Source: Pleurodeles waltl (Eukaryota > Chordata > Amphibia > Caudata > Salamandridae). From it: 64,000 nucleotides of DNA. Shown here piece by piece: positions 1 through 11,667 of this stretch; positions within the stretch are counted from its first letter, which is position 1; every line of letters begins with the position of its first letter. Made by a program: the position numbers and the translations under genes. The notes below the pieces were generated by a model that saw only the letters and a program-made list of their open reading frames with translations, had not been told where the DNA came from and did not search any database. Location: the NCBI RefSeq assembly GCF_031143425.1, contig NC_090440.1, positions 336,477,844 to 336,541,843 on the forward strand, in the 5' to 3' direction.

Positions 1-1690
1 TGGAGTTAGTTTTGCACTGAATTTGTGTAAATGATGCAAATTTGGAGCAAAACAAGTATTAATATGCCCCTCAAAGTTACAACGATAAAGGTACTTTATT
101 TTGGTGACACAAATGCAAGTAATACCATGGAGATGATACTCCCTTAGGAGGTAAGTAATACACAAAATATATGCACAAGTTTGCAGAAATATCTGTAAAA
201 ACAGTTAGAAAACAGTGCAAATAGTGAAAATCACAGTAGTTAGAAATGGGCCTAGGGGGAACACAAACCACACACTAAAATCTAGACAATGATAGTGTGT
301 AGAGGGGCGCTGGGAGTATAAGAAAACACCACATGTAAGTAATAGCAACCATCCCAGAGCCCAGGAATGCAGGAGTAAATCACAGTAACTTTCCTAGAAC
401 ACACAAGAACACGGGAAAGAAGATTATGTAAGAACCTGAAGAGACTAAAATACTTAACAATGGATTCCTGGACCTGAAGACATATGGAAGAAGGAGACAA
501 AATCCAAGAAGCACTGTAGAGTCCAGGGAGAACAGGAGCCCCTGCTAACCCAGATGAAGGTGCAAAAGAAGACCCACCAGTGAAGAACAACAGTCAGTAC
601 TGCACCCAAGAAAATGGATGTGGGTTCCTGGTTGGTGCAAATGATGTCCCACGCAGGATGGATGATTACAGTCTGGTTTGCGTCACTGGATTCCACCAAC
701 AAGCCTTGGCACACGCATAGCTCACAGTTAGTGGAAAATGTCATTGCTTGGGCCAGGAGGGACCTGGCGACTCTACCCAGGAGAGGAGTTAGAGGGGCTT
801 TTGCAACTCAGGAGCCCTCCGAAGGCAAGGCAGAGTGCACAGGAGCCCCACAGCATAGGGACAAAGAGGGTGCAAAAGGAGGCCCAGACAGCACTACAAC
901 AAAGGGTCCCACGCTGCCGGAGAACCACACAGGAAGTTGTGCATTACAGGAAAGAGTGCTAGGGGCCGGAGCTGCACGGTGCATGAAGAACTTTGTGGAA
1001 GGATGCCAACAAGCCTTGGCAACTGCAAAACACACAGTACATGGGGGTACTGTCTTGCGTGGGGATCCAAGCTCTTACCTCCACCAAAGTTGGACAGTAG
1101 GATGTCAGGTCTGTCGGGACCACTTCAGTCGACCACCCGTGATGCTGGACCCATGCACTTTGTCAGGAGAGGGGACCCAATCCACTGGTTGTCGCTGCAG
1201 AGGGGTGCCTGCTTAAGCAGGGAAGTGACTCCTTCCCTTCAAGGGAGATCCCTTCATTCTCCTGGTGCAGGCTGAAGACAGGCAGTCCTTGCTGGATGCA
1301 CAACCTGGAAACAGTTGCAGTTGCTGGCAGGAGCGGAAGATACAATGTTGCAGAAGTAATCTTTGCTTCTTTGTTGCAGTTTGCAGAGTTCCTGGAGGGT
1401 CCAGATGCAGTTTCTTCGGTTAGAAGGTGAAGTAAAGGATGCAGAGGATTCCTGTTGGAGTCTTGCAATCCGAATTTGAAGAACCACCCAAGAAGCCATC
1501 CAAGAGAGAGACCCTAAATAGCCCTGAAAGGGGAATTGGTCAGCTACACAGGTAAGCACCTAATAGGGGAGGGCTCTGACATCACTGCTCACACTGGCCA
1601 CCCAGGTGCTCCCAGAGTGCCCTGCTAACTTGGAATCCAAGATGGCAAAATCCAGGGACACTCTGGATGATCTCTGAGCACCACCCCTGG
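1..1690 (-). mobile_element. LTR-like repeat, family A, truncated at window edge
   Basis: This stretch reads as the reverse complement of the internal part of the complete family A element at 60,534-63,467. Shared landmarks are the 'tactttatttt' polyadenylation-side block near 90-105, the 'aggtaagtaat' block near 150, and the block near 1,560-1,680 describing 'gacatcactg...ggccaccc', which mirrors 61,600-61,740. The left end lies outside the window and the right end is approximate. The ORFs in this stretch are unrelated to known proteins and occur on both strands, so I treat it as non-coding repeat. It lies directly beside the putative 5' LTR remnant of the provirus. Confidence 0.65.
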
Positions 1691-1717
1691 GGTTGTGATG
1701 GATGTTGGAGTGACTCT

Positions 1718-1885
1718 GACACCTAAGTCATTGGTGTTGTTCCCCCTAATCCAACAGTCTTTTAGAGATACAAGAGTCTTTATGACATGGTATCACCAAC
1801 AATGGTGTAGCACTAATTTACAAGTCTCTTGAGTATCTCTGACTCACACACACTAAGGTACCCTAATGTACCATTATATGGAGAC
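1718..1885 (+). repeat. Putative 5' LTR remnant of the provirus
   Basis: A block here (landmark 'agagatacaagagtc') resembles 18,868-18,985 near the end of the inferred 3' LTR, which carries 'tgagatacaagagtcc' in the same orientation and a similar flanking context ('ggtgttgt...aatcca'). Position and order fit a U5-like remnant upstream of the gag-like region. The similarity is short and was aligned by eye, so this could be a coincidental shared repeat. Confidence 0.4.
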
Positions 1886-2189
1886 ATCTGTGGTCTAGGG
1901 ACAATCCTCCAGAGCTGAATAGGAAGTACTTTTCTAGACTGTAGGTTGTTCAAGTTTAAATCTTAAAAAAGGATTTATTCTGAACTCTGATACCATCTCC
2001 TCAACATGGCAAACACCATAAACATCCAGGAGAACTGCAGACAAGCACTTACACAGTTTCCTTTGGTCAATGGCTTCACTGATGATGGCAGGGAAGTCAC
2101 ATTTGTTGTGGAAGCTCATTAGGCATACCAAACAGAAACATTTTATTCTTGGGTCACCTTTCCTGAACTGAAGACAATTCACTCACATT

Positions 2190-3214
2190 TCACACTTACA
2201 CAATAGCAAATGTCCCACAGCGGTACCAAGCTTTTCAACATTTAGATGTACCACTTTCTTATCAAGAACACAAAAACTGGTTAAATGGTGCCCTTTCACA
2301 TGTAATACAACCTGTAAGATAAGGTCCTTTAAGTAATGGCGGACCAACATGGCCCACATTTGCCACGTACATACCACAACCCAAGTAGAGGCTATGCAAA
2401 TAGCTGGCATGCGCATAATTTACAATGAGTGAGTAGCAATATACAGACAACTGATACAGTTCGTAATGCGGACTTTAAACACCGCCCCAGCGAGGGCTGC
2501 TCCAGCTATCCATCAATTGGCAGCAACAGGAATTATTCCTCAAACAGTACAGTCATTAATGGGCAAAGCACACACAGAACAGGAAAAGATTATATTCTGG
2601 ATAGTACAGAAACAAATCAATCAGCTGGAAGAAGTGTTTCCCCATATGGGACCCAAAATAAACATAGAATCCTTACAATGTTGCCTGCCATTTGGAGTGG
2701 TTCCCTCAGAGGAGGACTGCACCACTTGGGGACCAATTTTCGCTGCAAATTAAACAACCACACATGGTACCACAACACTTGCCAATCTATCGAAGTGTTA
2801 AAACAAATTAAAAATGAACACAGGGCAGCCCTTGCCCTGGCCTTGGGAATGACACTGATGCGTATCTTCGACACAGTCTCAACAATAATAATAATCAACA
2901 TTAAAGGAGAAGCAGCCGCACTGGCCGTTTACCAATGGCTCCGGAAGATTCCTCAACAGAGCCAGGAGAGGGAGCTGCCAAAGATTATCTCCGAAACCTA
3001 TACTAGTTTAGGTTGGGATAGTCTGGGGCCAGATCAACTAAACCACAAATTCAGAGTACCACTCCTAAGGAAGGCACTAAACAAGTGCAAGAAGGTTCTA
3101 AAAAACACTGGGATAAACAAAAACAAAGCAAAGACAAAAGACGTCAGAGAGCAGATTCTCTGCATCCCGAGAACTCTTAATGATGTTATAATCTCTGAAA
3201 TAGAGAAACTTTAA
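2190..3214 (+). pseudogene. gag-like (capsid-type) region of the provirus, broken
   Basis: Protein-like stretches appear in changing frames. The frame starting at 2,466 contains PFGVVPSEEDCTTWG. A later frame contains EHRAALALALGMTL, then a long lysine-rich tail with KKVLKNTGINKNKAK. This run of proline/alanine-rich, helical and then basic sequence directly before an RT fragment fits a retroviral capsid to nucleocapsid region, but I see no intact zinc knuckle. The 261-codon open frame at 2,429-3,214 mixes coding and non-coding phases. The assignment rests on position and composition, not on a diagnostic motif. Confidence 0.45.
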
Positions 3215-3569
3215 AAACTCTTGATCAATATCATTATAGTAATACACACCCCTTTTGTTCCTTTTAGGACATGCCGGATAAATGAAGTGAGAGAGTGGGC
3301 TGGTCAGAACACCATACTGACTACATGAAGTTGGCAAAGGACTCACAATGTTATTCAGAAGGTTACAAATCTCCTCAGCAAAAGCACCAATTTAAAAAGA
3401 AAAAAGGTGGCAGTAATTTCTATTAAACATGCCAGCAATATTGAGAACATTGTTGAAGAACAGGACATGCTGGAAAGACCGGCATAAGTCACAATTTGTC
3501 ACCAGAGTCTTATGGATCATCTGGATTTGACAGCAACTAATGCCTTTCTCATCATAGAGACAGCAGACA

Positions 3570-4346
3570 GGCGTGCCTCCACACCCACCAGCCATGTAAC
3601 ACTTCTTAGGTCCGCACCCCAGCCTCAACCTCAATATCCAATTAAACTTGAGGCTAAAGTTCCATTGAGAGAGATTCTCGCACATCTCGAGTACCAGGGA
3701 GTAGTTGGGCCCTGTGTCTCAGCAATGAATAACAACCTATTCCCTCTTGCAAAACTGGACCATTCAGATAGGATAGTTTTAGATTACAGACATTTGAACA
3801 GTCACACACACACATATGCAATACAAAATGCACACAGCACAGCAATTAACAATATAGTGCGTAAAAAATACAAAACTAACTTGTATATTTCCAATGTTAT
3901 TTTCTGTCAAAACGTAGCGACTGAAAGTCAGGATTATAGTGCCTTTAGAGCATTAGGCTCACAGTGGCACTTTTGTCATTTGCCTCAGGGGTATAGGAAC
4001 AGCCTAGGGTTGTGTTTAGCCTGAGTATCATCAATATTACATGATATGGATCCTTAGGCGTTGTTCTTTGTGGATTAGAATTATCTCACAAACGGCAACC
4101 TCAACATTCATATTGCCAGGGTCAATTGGATCATTCTTGGATTCGCTGCCCAGGGCTATAAGTTTAATTTCAAGAAAAAAAAATGATTTTCTCAGTGTCC
4201 TATTTCTGGGATACAAGCTGTTAGATGATGGCAAGAGAGTCTGCCCCTCACTTTCTTGTGAAATGCATACAACTTCAACCACCAAATACCATCAAGAAAC
4301 AAAAAAGAATTGCTGGGTTTATTCAACTCTGACAGAACATACATAC
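3570..4346 (+). pseudogene. Retroviral pol fragment: N-terminal reverse transcriptase
   Basis: The frame from 3,512 shows the start of a retrovirus-type RT: the entry motif with PIKLEAKVPLREIL, the LDYRHLN motif, then a degraded LPQGYRNS. The chain continues in other frames past a D-containing active-site box near 4,064-4,078, where the codon of the second catalytic aspartate is a TAG stop. The following thumb-side segments (GFAAQGYKFNFKK-like near 4,130, GYKL near 4,212) are frameshifted. Sequence related to the RT connection region runs to about 4,346 and stops abruptly three bases before the HARBI1 start codon of H1. RNase H and integrase are missing. Confidence 0.7.
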
Positions 4347-4352
4347 ATGACA

Positions 4353-5332
4353 ATGGAGGAGCGACATTTAATCGTCACCTACAGGTTTGACCGTGCCACA
4401 ATCCAGGAACTATGTACCCAGTTGGAGCCAGACCTGATGTCACCAATCCGCCATCCCACTGGAATCCCCCCTGACGTGCAGGTGCTGTCAGTGCTCCATT
4501 TCCTTGCTAGTGGGTCTTTTCGGACAACAGTGGCCATGGCATCAGGGATGTCCCAGCCTATGTTTTCCAACGTGCTGTCCAGAGTGTTGTCTGCCCTGCT
4601 GAAACACGTAAGGAGATACATCATTTTCCCTGAGGTGGAAGATTTGGCTAAAGTGAAAGGTGACTTCTATGCCCTTGGACATATCCCCAACGTCATAGGT
4701 GCTATTGATGGGACCCATGTAGCTCTGGTCCCCTCCACAGGAGTGAACAGGTGTACAGGAACCGGAAGAGTTATCATTCCATGAATGTACAGATGGTCTG
4801 TTTGGCAGACAAGTACATCTCCCAGGTTAATGCTATGTTCCCTGGCTCAGTGCATGACGCCTACATCCTGCGGAATAGCAGCATCCCTAATTTGATGGGT
4901 CAACTCCAGAGGCACCGTGTGTAGCTATTAGGGGACTCTGGTTACCCCAACCTTTCCTGGCTATTGACCCCAGTGAGGAATCCCAGGACCAGGGCAGAGG
5001 AACGCTACAATGAGACCCATGGGCGGACTAGGAGGGTGATCGAACGCACCTTTGGCCTCCTGAAGGCCAGGTTCAGGTGCCTCCATATGACAGGTGGTTC
5101 CCTATTCTACTCACCGAAGAAGGTGTGCCAGATCATCATCGCCAGCTCGATGCTTCACAATCTTGCTTTGCGATGCCAGGTGCCTTTTCTGCAGGAGGAT
5201 GGTCCAGATGACGGTGTTTTGGCAGCTGTGGAGCCTGTGGAGCCTGTGGAGCCTGAGGACAGTGATGAGGAGGAAGCTGAGGAAGAAGACAACAACAACA
5301 GGGAGTCAGTCATACAGCAATATTTCCAGTGA
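4353..5332 (+). pseudogene. HARBI1-type DDE nuclease (transposase), intronless copy
   Basis: Family knowledge: HARBI1-type nucleases cut and join Harbinger ends with a DDE triad and need a Myb-like partner for nuclear import and DNA binding. Visible here: an N-terminal helical region (MEERHLIVTYRF), then VLHFLASGSFRTTVA, the first acidic motif AIDGTHVAL (D about residue 119), the second motif GDSGYP, and the third motif [16 protein letters not shown], followed by an acidic tail containing a triple EPV repeat. Lesions: a frameshift at about 4,735-4,745 (also present in H3) and a TAG at 4,922-4,924 where H3 has TGG. The junction LLG/DSGYP at about 4,931 is seamless, whereas the other copies have a 97-99 bp intron there. 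The start was chosen as the ATG aligned with the H3 copy. Confidence 0.88.
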
Positions 5333-5814
5333 CACACAGGTGAGAACATTTTCATTTTTTACATTACATTCACTGTCACACATCTTACTCTATCCTGTGT
5401 GTAATTTAATGGGATTATTTGGTAACTGAGTTGTTCATTTTCATTACGGTTTCACAGGTGTGGTTACCAACGTGTGTCATCTGCATGCATCCTTCAAGGA
5501 CTTGTGATGTGTGACATTGGTATGTTGCCTTAACAACTAAAAAAGCATTTTGACACTGTCATTGATAATACATTTTACAAAATCATAGACTGACTCCGGA
5601 ATGTTTTGTGGTTCAAGGGTGTTTATTTAAGTGCTCAAAAATGGAGGGGGGTTGTAAAATGGTGATGGGTGATGGTGGAGTAATGTCCATGACAGAGTCC
5701 AGTCTATTAGTCTCACAGGTGCACTGCCCATCTGGGCATAGGAAGTGGAGTTGGGGCAGTTAAAGTATGGACAGGGTGACAAAGTGGGACGGTGGGGGGA
5801 CAATCAGGGTGGTC

Positions 5815-7338
5815 TCATTTCCTAGCGGGGGTCTTGCCATCTTGCTCTGTCCTGTTCCTGGATCTCAGGGACCGCTTGCGTGGTGGTTGTCCGTCTGCAG
5901 GGGGTGGGGTGCTGGTGTGGTGGTCCTGTGGCGGGGCATCCTGTCCACTAGCGCCGGCGGAGGTGGTGGGCAGTTCATCATCCTGGCTAGTGTCAGGGGC
6001 CCCTTGGAGTGCCACAGTGTCCCTCAAGGTCTGCTGTATGTCCTTCAGCACCCCTATTATGGTGCCCAAGGCGGAGCTGATGGTCCTGAGCTCCACCCTG
6101 AAGCCCAAATACTGTTCTTTCTGCAGGCGCTGGGTCTCCTGAAACTTGACCAGGACAGTCGCCATCGTCTCCTGGGAGTGGTGGTAGGCTCCCATGATGG
6201 AGGATAGGGCGTCGTGGATAGTGGGTGCCCTTGGCCTGTCCGCCCCCTGTCGCACAGCAGCACTCCCAGTTCCCCTGTGTTCCTGTGCCTCCGTCCCCTG
6301 GACCGTGTGCCCACTACCACTGCCCCCAGGTCCCTGTTGTTGTTGGGGTGGTGGGTTATCCTGGGTTCCCTGTAGTGGTGGACACACAGCTGATTGACCT
6401 GTCCTGGGTACGGAGGTTTGGGCCCGCTGGGTGGGTGCTGTGCTGGTGTTACCAGAGGGTGGAAGGTCAGTGTTGGGCTGTGCCTGTGCAAGGGGAACCA
6501 ACTGTCCCGAGGCCCACGATGGTCCGGGCTGACCATCAGGCTCCAGTAGGGCAGAGCTGCTATCGTCACTGTGGCCCTCTTCTGTGGGTGGAGTGGAGAT
6601 GTCTGGATCCTCCGGTGTGGTGACAGTCCTTCGTGATCCTGCAGGGGCATAAGAGCATGATTATTGCATCTGTGTGTGTCATGGTGTGCAATGGGTGGGT
6701 GAGCGTGTACCCCAGTGCTAGCATTCCTGTGTGGGGGCTTGTGTGATGATGGTTATGGGGTTGTTCTGGGTATGTGCAGTGAGCATGCTTGGTGAGGGGT
6801 GTCCATGCTTTGTTGTGTCATGCAGGGCTTGGTGTTGGGATGGGTGGTTTGTGTTATTAGTACATTAGTGAGGAGTATGAGTGATAGGTGAGGGTGTGGG
6901 GGTGTGTGATAGCATGCAGGTAGGGTGGGGGATATGATAGTTAAGATTTGACTTACCAGTGTCCATTCCTCCACCGACTCCTCCGAGGCCCTCTGGATGC
7001 ATGATGGTCAAGACTTGCTCCTCCCATGTTGTTAGTTGTGGGGGAGGAGGTGGGGGTCCGCCGCCAGTCTGCTTTACCGCAATGTTGTGCCTGGAGACTG
7101 CCGCTGAATGCACCTTCCCCTGTAGGTCATTCCACCTCTTCCTGATGTCCTCCCAATTTCTTGGGTGCTGTCCCACTGCGTTGACCCTGTCCACTATTCT
7201 GCGCCATAGCACCATATTCCTGGCTATGGAGGTGTGCTGCACCTGTGAGTCAAATAGCTGTGGCTCTACCCGTACGATTTCCTCCACCATGACCCTGAGC
7301 TCCTCCTCGGAAAAGCGGGGGTGTCTTTGGCGTGCCAT
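5815..7338 (-). CDS. Harbinger Myb/SANT-like protein with coiled coil (two exons, open)
   Basis: Exon 1 is 6,957-7,338 and exon 2 is 5,815-6,638. The donor is GTAAGT and the acceptor is TGCAG. Joined, they give an open frame of about 401 residues with no stop or frameshift, the only intact multi-exon gene in the window. Residues about 5-85 form a Myb/SANT-like domain of the TSNARE1/Myb_DNA-bind_5 kind (FSEEELRVMVEEI, then WRRIVDRVN, then RKRWNDLQGKV). A proline run and a long polar linker follow. A heptad-like helical segment of about 70 residues (around HDALSSIMGAYHHSQETM) comes next, then a basic tail with RKRSLRSRNR that suggests a nuclear signal. The role inferred from the family is the DNA-binding partner that delivers the HARBI1 nuclease to the ends. 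It converges on the nuclease gene with a gap of about 480 bp. Confidence 0.82.
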
Positions 7339-7937
7339 GGGGTGGTGTGTGTGATGTGTGAGGTGGTGTATGTGGTGATGAGTGTAGTGATGTGTAGTGG
7401 TGGGTTGTGTTTTGTGCGTGGATGGTGTGTGGGTGATGGTGTTGTGTGCCTCTGTGTGGTGGGATTGTCTAATCAGTGCTGTCTCTCTGGCCTTCGTGAC
7501 AAATTTTTGTTCGTAAGGGTTTGTGGGTGATGTAGGTGTGTGTTTTATATTGTGTTGGGTGTGTGGGAGTGGTGTTTGTATGTGTATAATGTGTGTGTAT
7601 TTGGAATTGTCCAATGTGGCGGTGTTTTGGAGATGTGTGTGTATTTTGAGCGCGGCGGTGTGTACCGCCAATGGAATACCGCGGTTGAAAAATGGCTGCG
7701 TGGATTCGTGGGTTGTAATAGCATGGGCGTATTTCTGTTGGCGTGGAGGTGGAGGTTTTGTTTTAGCCAGTTTGACACTGACCTTTGGTGTGGCGGAATT
7801 GTGTGGGTGACTGAATTTCGGCGGTTTCCGAGATGTGTGTCATAATAGCTGTGGCGGAATTCCGCGGCCGCGGCGGTGTTTTGGCGGTCTTCTGCACGGC
7901 GGTAAGCGGCTTTTACCGCCAATGTTGTAATGACCCC

Positions 7938-9011
7938 CTTGGTGTTGTTGATAATGTCATGAACAGTTTGTCCAACAGTATTTACACCTTAAATAATATT
8001 GTGTCATTGGCGATTGACGTCATTCAGAATGACATCCTTTTTGCAACATGGTCGGAGTCAACTGCATTCCATCATGCAGTTAGGTTGGACACTTCAAGTT
8101 TTGAAAAGTGGTTGCCTGCCCTGGAAACACATAAAGAGTAGTGAATTATTTGCTACTTTTAATTAATCCAGGGAACAGCAGACAATAGCTAAAAAAGAAG
8201 CCAGGTACATCATGCCTAACATTGAAAAGTTAGAAAAGTTGACTTTACAGTAACAGAAATTCCCTCAGCAATACTATTAATAAATAAATAATTCTGGCAA
8301 TTTCCACCTTTGTTTCACAAACTGTTTGAAACATTTTGCTGTAGACAGGTATGAACAACTAGGAGACAGTTACATACAGAAGGTGTGGGAGTTGTCTTTC
8401 ATTTTCAAATGTGTGAATGGCCAAACAGAGGTCTTTCTTAGTGGAAGCGGATGTGAAACTACTGTTAGTCATTCTATGATTTGTTAGCAGGTGTTCTCTC
8501 ATGGTCTTTGTAATGCAGAGGTCACCAACTCAGCATGCCATCTGAAGGGTACACCCGTCCCTTCAATTCATCCAGCATTTCAGATACTTTCAAATTGAAG
8601 TTATTTTGTTCTGAACGATGAAAGCTGCTGCAGTGTGAAGCCTGGAGTTTCCTATGTCATTTCGGTTTCTTAAATGGTAACTTGCTGTGGTCATATTTTA
8701 TTCCCCCCACACAAGAGGTAAGAGTAGCGGAACTGTGGCCCTACATTGTTACTTCTAATGTAAACTTTGACAGGTTGAGTAGACCAATGGTGCTATTGTC
8801 TCAAATTCAAGTGACCCTAACATCAGCCAGAGAGATGTATGCTCTCCAGATAGAGACGTCATCAACTGAGATACAGTCCCTAATAATTTCCAATTTCCCC
8901 AAGCCCTTTGGAGAGTTGGTCAGAACAATTTTTAATGCCTCTAGCATTGAAGGGATTGTGCACTTTTTTAAGGCTGTCAGGTCTAGGTTTGTCAGCATAT
9001 TCCAGATCATG
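7938..9011 (+). pseudogene. env-like region of the provirus, upstream part
   Basis: Directly after the H1 terminus an open stretch (to about 8,141) reads as a helical ectodomain-like segment with LSNSIYTLNNIVSLAIDVI. From 8,682 to 9,011 another open frame contains SREMYALQ-like and SSIEGIVHFFKAVRSRF segments, ending in a hydrophobic run. That hydrophobic run continues without interruption on the far side of H2, after the CATG duplication at 17,109. The hydrophobic C-terminal anchor followed by a polypurine tract and LTR suggests a retroviral envelope transmembrane region. No cleavage site or canonical CX6CC motif was recognised, so the env call is tentative. 8,142-8,680 holds no recognisable coding sequence. 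Confidence 0.45.
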
Positions 9012-9598
9012 GCCCTCATTATGAACTTGGCGGCAATCACCCCCGACTGCTGTGGCAACAGTGAACAGAAGGCTGCCAGTGGCAAAAGACAGGACACCAA
9101 CAAATTATAATGCCAAAAAGTCAAACCTCCAAACATCCTGCAACCTCCACCCACCATCAGGGCCCACAATGGTGGAAAGGCAGTACACCCCACTCCGCCA
9201 CCGCCATGCAGACAAATCCTAAGCCCACCAAATAATGAAGCACAAATCAGCATGGCGGATAATGGATGCTGAACGACCATTGGCGGTACAGACCGCCACG
9301 GCCAACAATAGGACCCACCAACAACAAATGGACACATTGGCAACTTTGAAACCCACACACATGACACACATCTACAACACTATAAAACACGCACATACAC
9401 TCCCCACAATCCTTTGCATCGCCAATAGCACAACTGAGATAGACAACACTCATACACTGAACACAACATAACACAAGTCACACACACAAATACACCACCA
9501 AAACATATACACACCGAACACCTTTATAAGCCACATACATAACCACACAACAGCACCCTCACAAATACACCCACAACACACCACCCACAACACACACC

Positions 9599-11179
9599 AT
9601 GGCACCCCCTAGGCACTCCCACTTCACAGATAGGGAGCTAAGGACCATGGTGGATAAAATAATCAAGGTCGAGCCACAAATATTCGGGGCACAGGTGCAG
9701 CAGACACCTGTGGCCAGGAAGATGGAGCTATGGCAGATGATTGTCAACAAGTTCAATGCAGTGGGAAACCATCCACGCACAAGGGATAACATCTGGAAGA
9801 GATGGAACGACCTGCGCAGGAATGTACGGTCCATGGCATCCAGACACAACATCATCGTACAAACGACTGGTGGAGGTCCCCCACCTATACCCCCCGATTA
9901 CACCAACTGGGAAGAAAAGGTCCAGGCTATCCTACACCTGGAGAGCCTCACTGGACTCACTGGAGGACTGGACTCAGGTAAGTCAACTACAATACCTTAA
10001 CAGTCACTCCACCTATAATGCATGCATCACCCCACCCCACCCCACTCACTACCACCAGGACCCCATCCCTAGCCAGACCACAGCACCCACATCCAACTAC
10101 TCTGCATGCCCACAATCCCACAAACAGACCTCCTTCCTGTCCTCTGTGCACAGTCACCTACCCCTGCATGGATTCCCTGTGGCACTACAGCACCCACAGT
10201 GTACCTCCACCCCCCACATAAATTGCAGATATGTACACGAAGGGTCCTTGCATGCCACAACAGGGGAATATAAGCACCAAATAGGGCAGACCTGTGCATC
10301 AATTGCGGAAAAAGTACCTGACACCCACATGTCCATTCCCCCCATAGGCACCACCACCCATGCCCCCCGACGGAAATGCCAAGGAGTGCCAGCACCCCAC
10401 ACAGAGACAGAGGCCCCACTCAGGAGAGTGGCGGGGGATTTATGGAAATTGAAGAATACCCTGGCCCATCACACAGTCCTGGGCTATCACCCTCCAGCAG
10501 CCCCACCCAGGATACCACTGACAGCCCTACCACCCAGCCATCATCATCAGCTCTGGCCAAATGACCCCACACCAGTGTCTCCCAGCCACAGACTGGTGGC
10601 CCACAAGTACAGAGGCCACAGTCTCCACCAACCAACAGGAAGGATGATGAAGGGCCCAGTGCAAGTGGGACTACCAGACCTGTGCAGAGGACACAGACAC
10701 AGGGGACTAGGGCCAGTAGGAGGATATCAGTGGCCCAGGGGTGTAGCTGTAATGAAAGGATGGATGCAGCAGCCCAGGAGGTGATATCTGAGGTTCTGGT
10801 AGCATACCACCATACCCAGGACAGGATGGGTCAGATCCTGGCCACCTTGGAGCAGAATCTGAGGCTGCAGATAGCACACCACCAGGAGGCCATGGAGCAA
10901 TGGAAACAGCTTAAGGACACCATGGCCACCATTGTAGGGGTCCTGCAGCACCAGTACCATAGCCAGTCTGAGACGTCAACCCACCTGCAAGCCCCTACCA
11001 CTGGCCAGTATACTGACCTGCCATTGACATCTGCAGCAGCTACTGGACTGGTGGCACTGCCAGAGGACACCCAGGAAACCAGCACCCCTACCCCTGCAGC
11101 CCAGCTCCAGTTACGCAAACGTGCCCTCACACCCAGCCATGCTACTGAAACATCAGCTAAGACCACCCCTAGGAAGTGA
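9599..11179 (+). pseudogene. Harbinger Myb/SANT-like protein, H2 copy (two exons, broken)
   Basis: Exon 1 (9,599-9,977) is 379 nt, the same length as in H3, and ends at a GTAAGT donor. It encodes the Myb/SANT domain (FTDRELRTMVDKI, WQMIVNKFN, WKRWNDLRRNV) and a GGGPPP linker. Exon 2 starts after the acceptor at 10,346-10,347 and ends with TGA at 11,177-11,179. The conserved downstream phase contains a coiled-coil-like helix (YHHTQDRMGQILATLEQNL) and a basic tail (RKRALTPSH). Two lesions are visible: a phase change shortly after the start of exon 2, and an in-frame TGA at 10,562-10,564. The 347-codon frame at 9,741-10,784 is the wrong phase for most of its length. The gene diverges clearly from H1 and H3. 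Confidence 0.8.
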
Positions 11180-11667
11180 CTCTGCCCTGGACTGTCTCCC
11201 TTGTGTGCCACCGTGCTCCCTTGTTGACTTGCCACTGCCATTACACCATCTACCAATGGCCACATGGAACAAAACCCAGTGCTACCAATGGCTGAGCATA
11301 TGTACTTGAGTATGGATATGCACCATGTGCCCACTCCCAGCACTGTTCCACTAAATATGTATATTTTGTCACTTAAAAATACACCTATGCAACCAAATCA
11401 TATGTCCCTCGTCAATATGAGATATCAATTGTGAGTGTATATGCATTAGCCAGTCAATTTCATAATTATGCCTTTATGCAGGAAGGGATCCAACGCACTG
11501 TAGTGTCTGAAGTATGTCACACTGTACCTACTATTGGGTTCCCTGGCACATGCCACTTCAGTCATCAGTTAACAACGTCAATGACTTCATACACCACATT
11601 ACCAATTACATGAGTCAGACTGAAACTATTCAATGAAGACATCAGCATCAGTGAACAGTACCTCATA

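Larger units (their letters stand above)
4349..7937 (+). mobile_element. PIF/Harbinger transposon H1, left part missing
   Basis: The element contains a HARBI1-type gene (+) and a convergent Myb/SANT gene (-). It ends at 7,937 in a terminal repeat that reads, on the minus strand, GGTCATTACAACATTGGCGG. The same terminus closes H3 at 33,527. The left half of the three-gene plan (NAIF1-like gene, divergent promoter, left terminal repeat) is missing, and similarity to H3 starts only 3-4 bases before the nuclease ATG. The TG-rich, GCGG-rich subterminal stretch (about 7,340-7,937) is non-coding apart from the Myb 5' end. H1 is unusual in lacking the nuclease intron found in H2, H3 and H4. Confidence 0.85.

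Noticed and set aside
2429..3214. 261-codon ORF as an intact gene
   Set aside because: Protein-like segments lie in at least two different phases across this interval, so the single long frame is not the coding one throughout.
9741..10784. 347-codon plus-strand ORF
   Set aside because: It follows the wrong phase through H2 Myb exon 1, the intron and exon 2; its peptide is Pro/His/Thr-rich shadow sequence, while the conserved domain lies in another frame.
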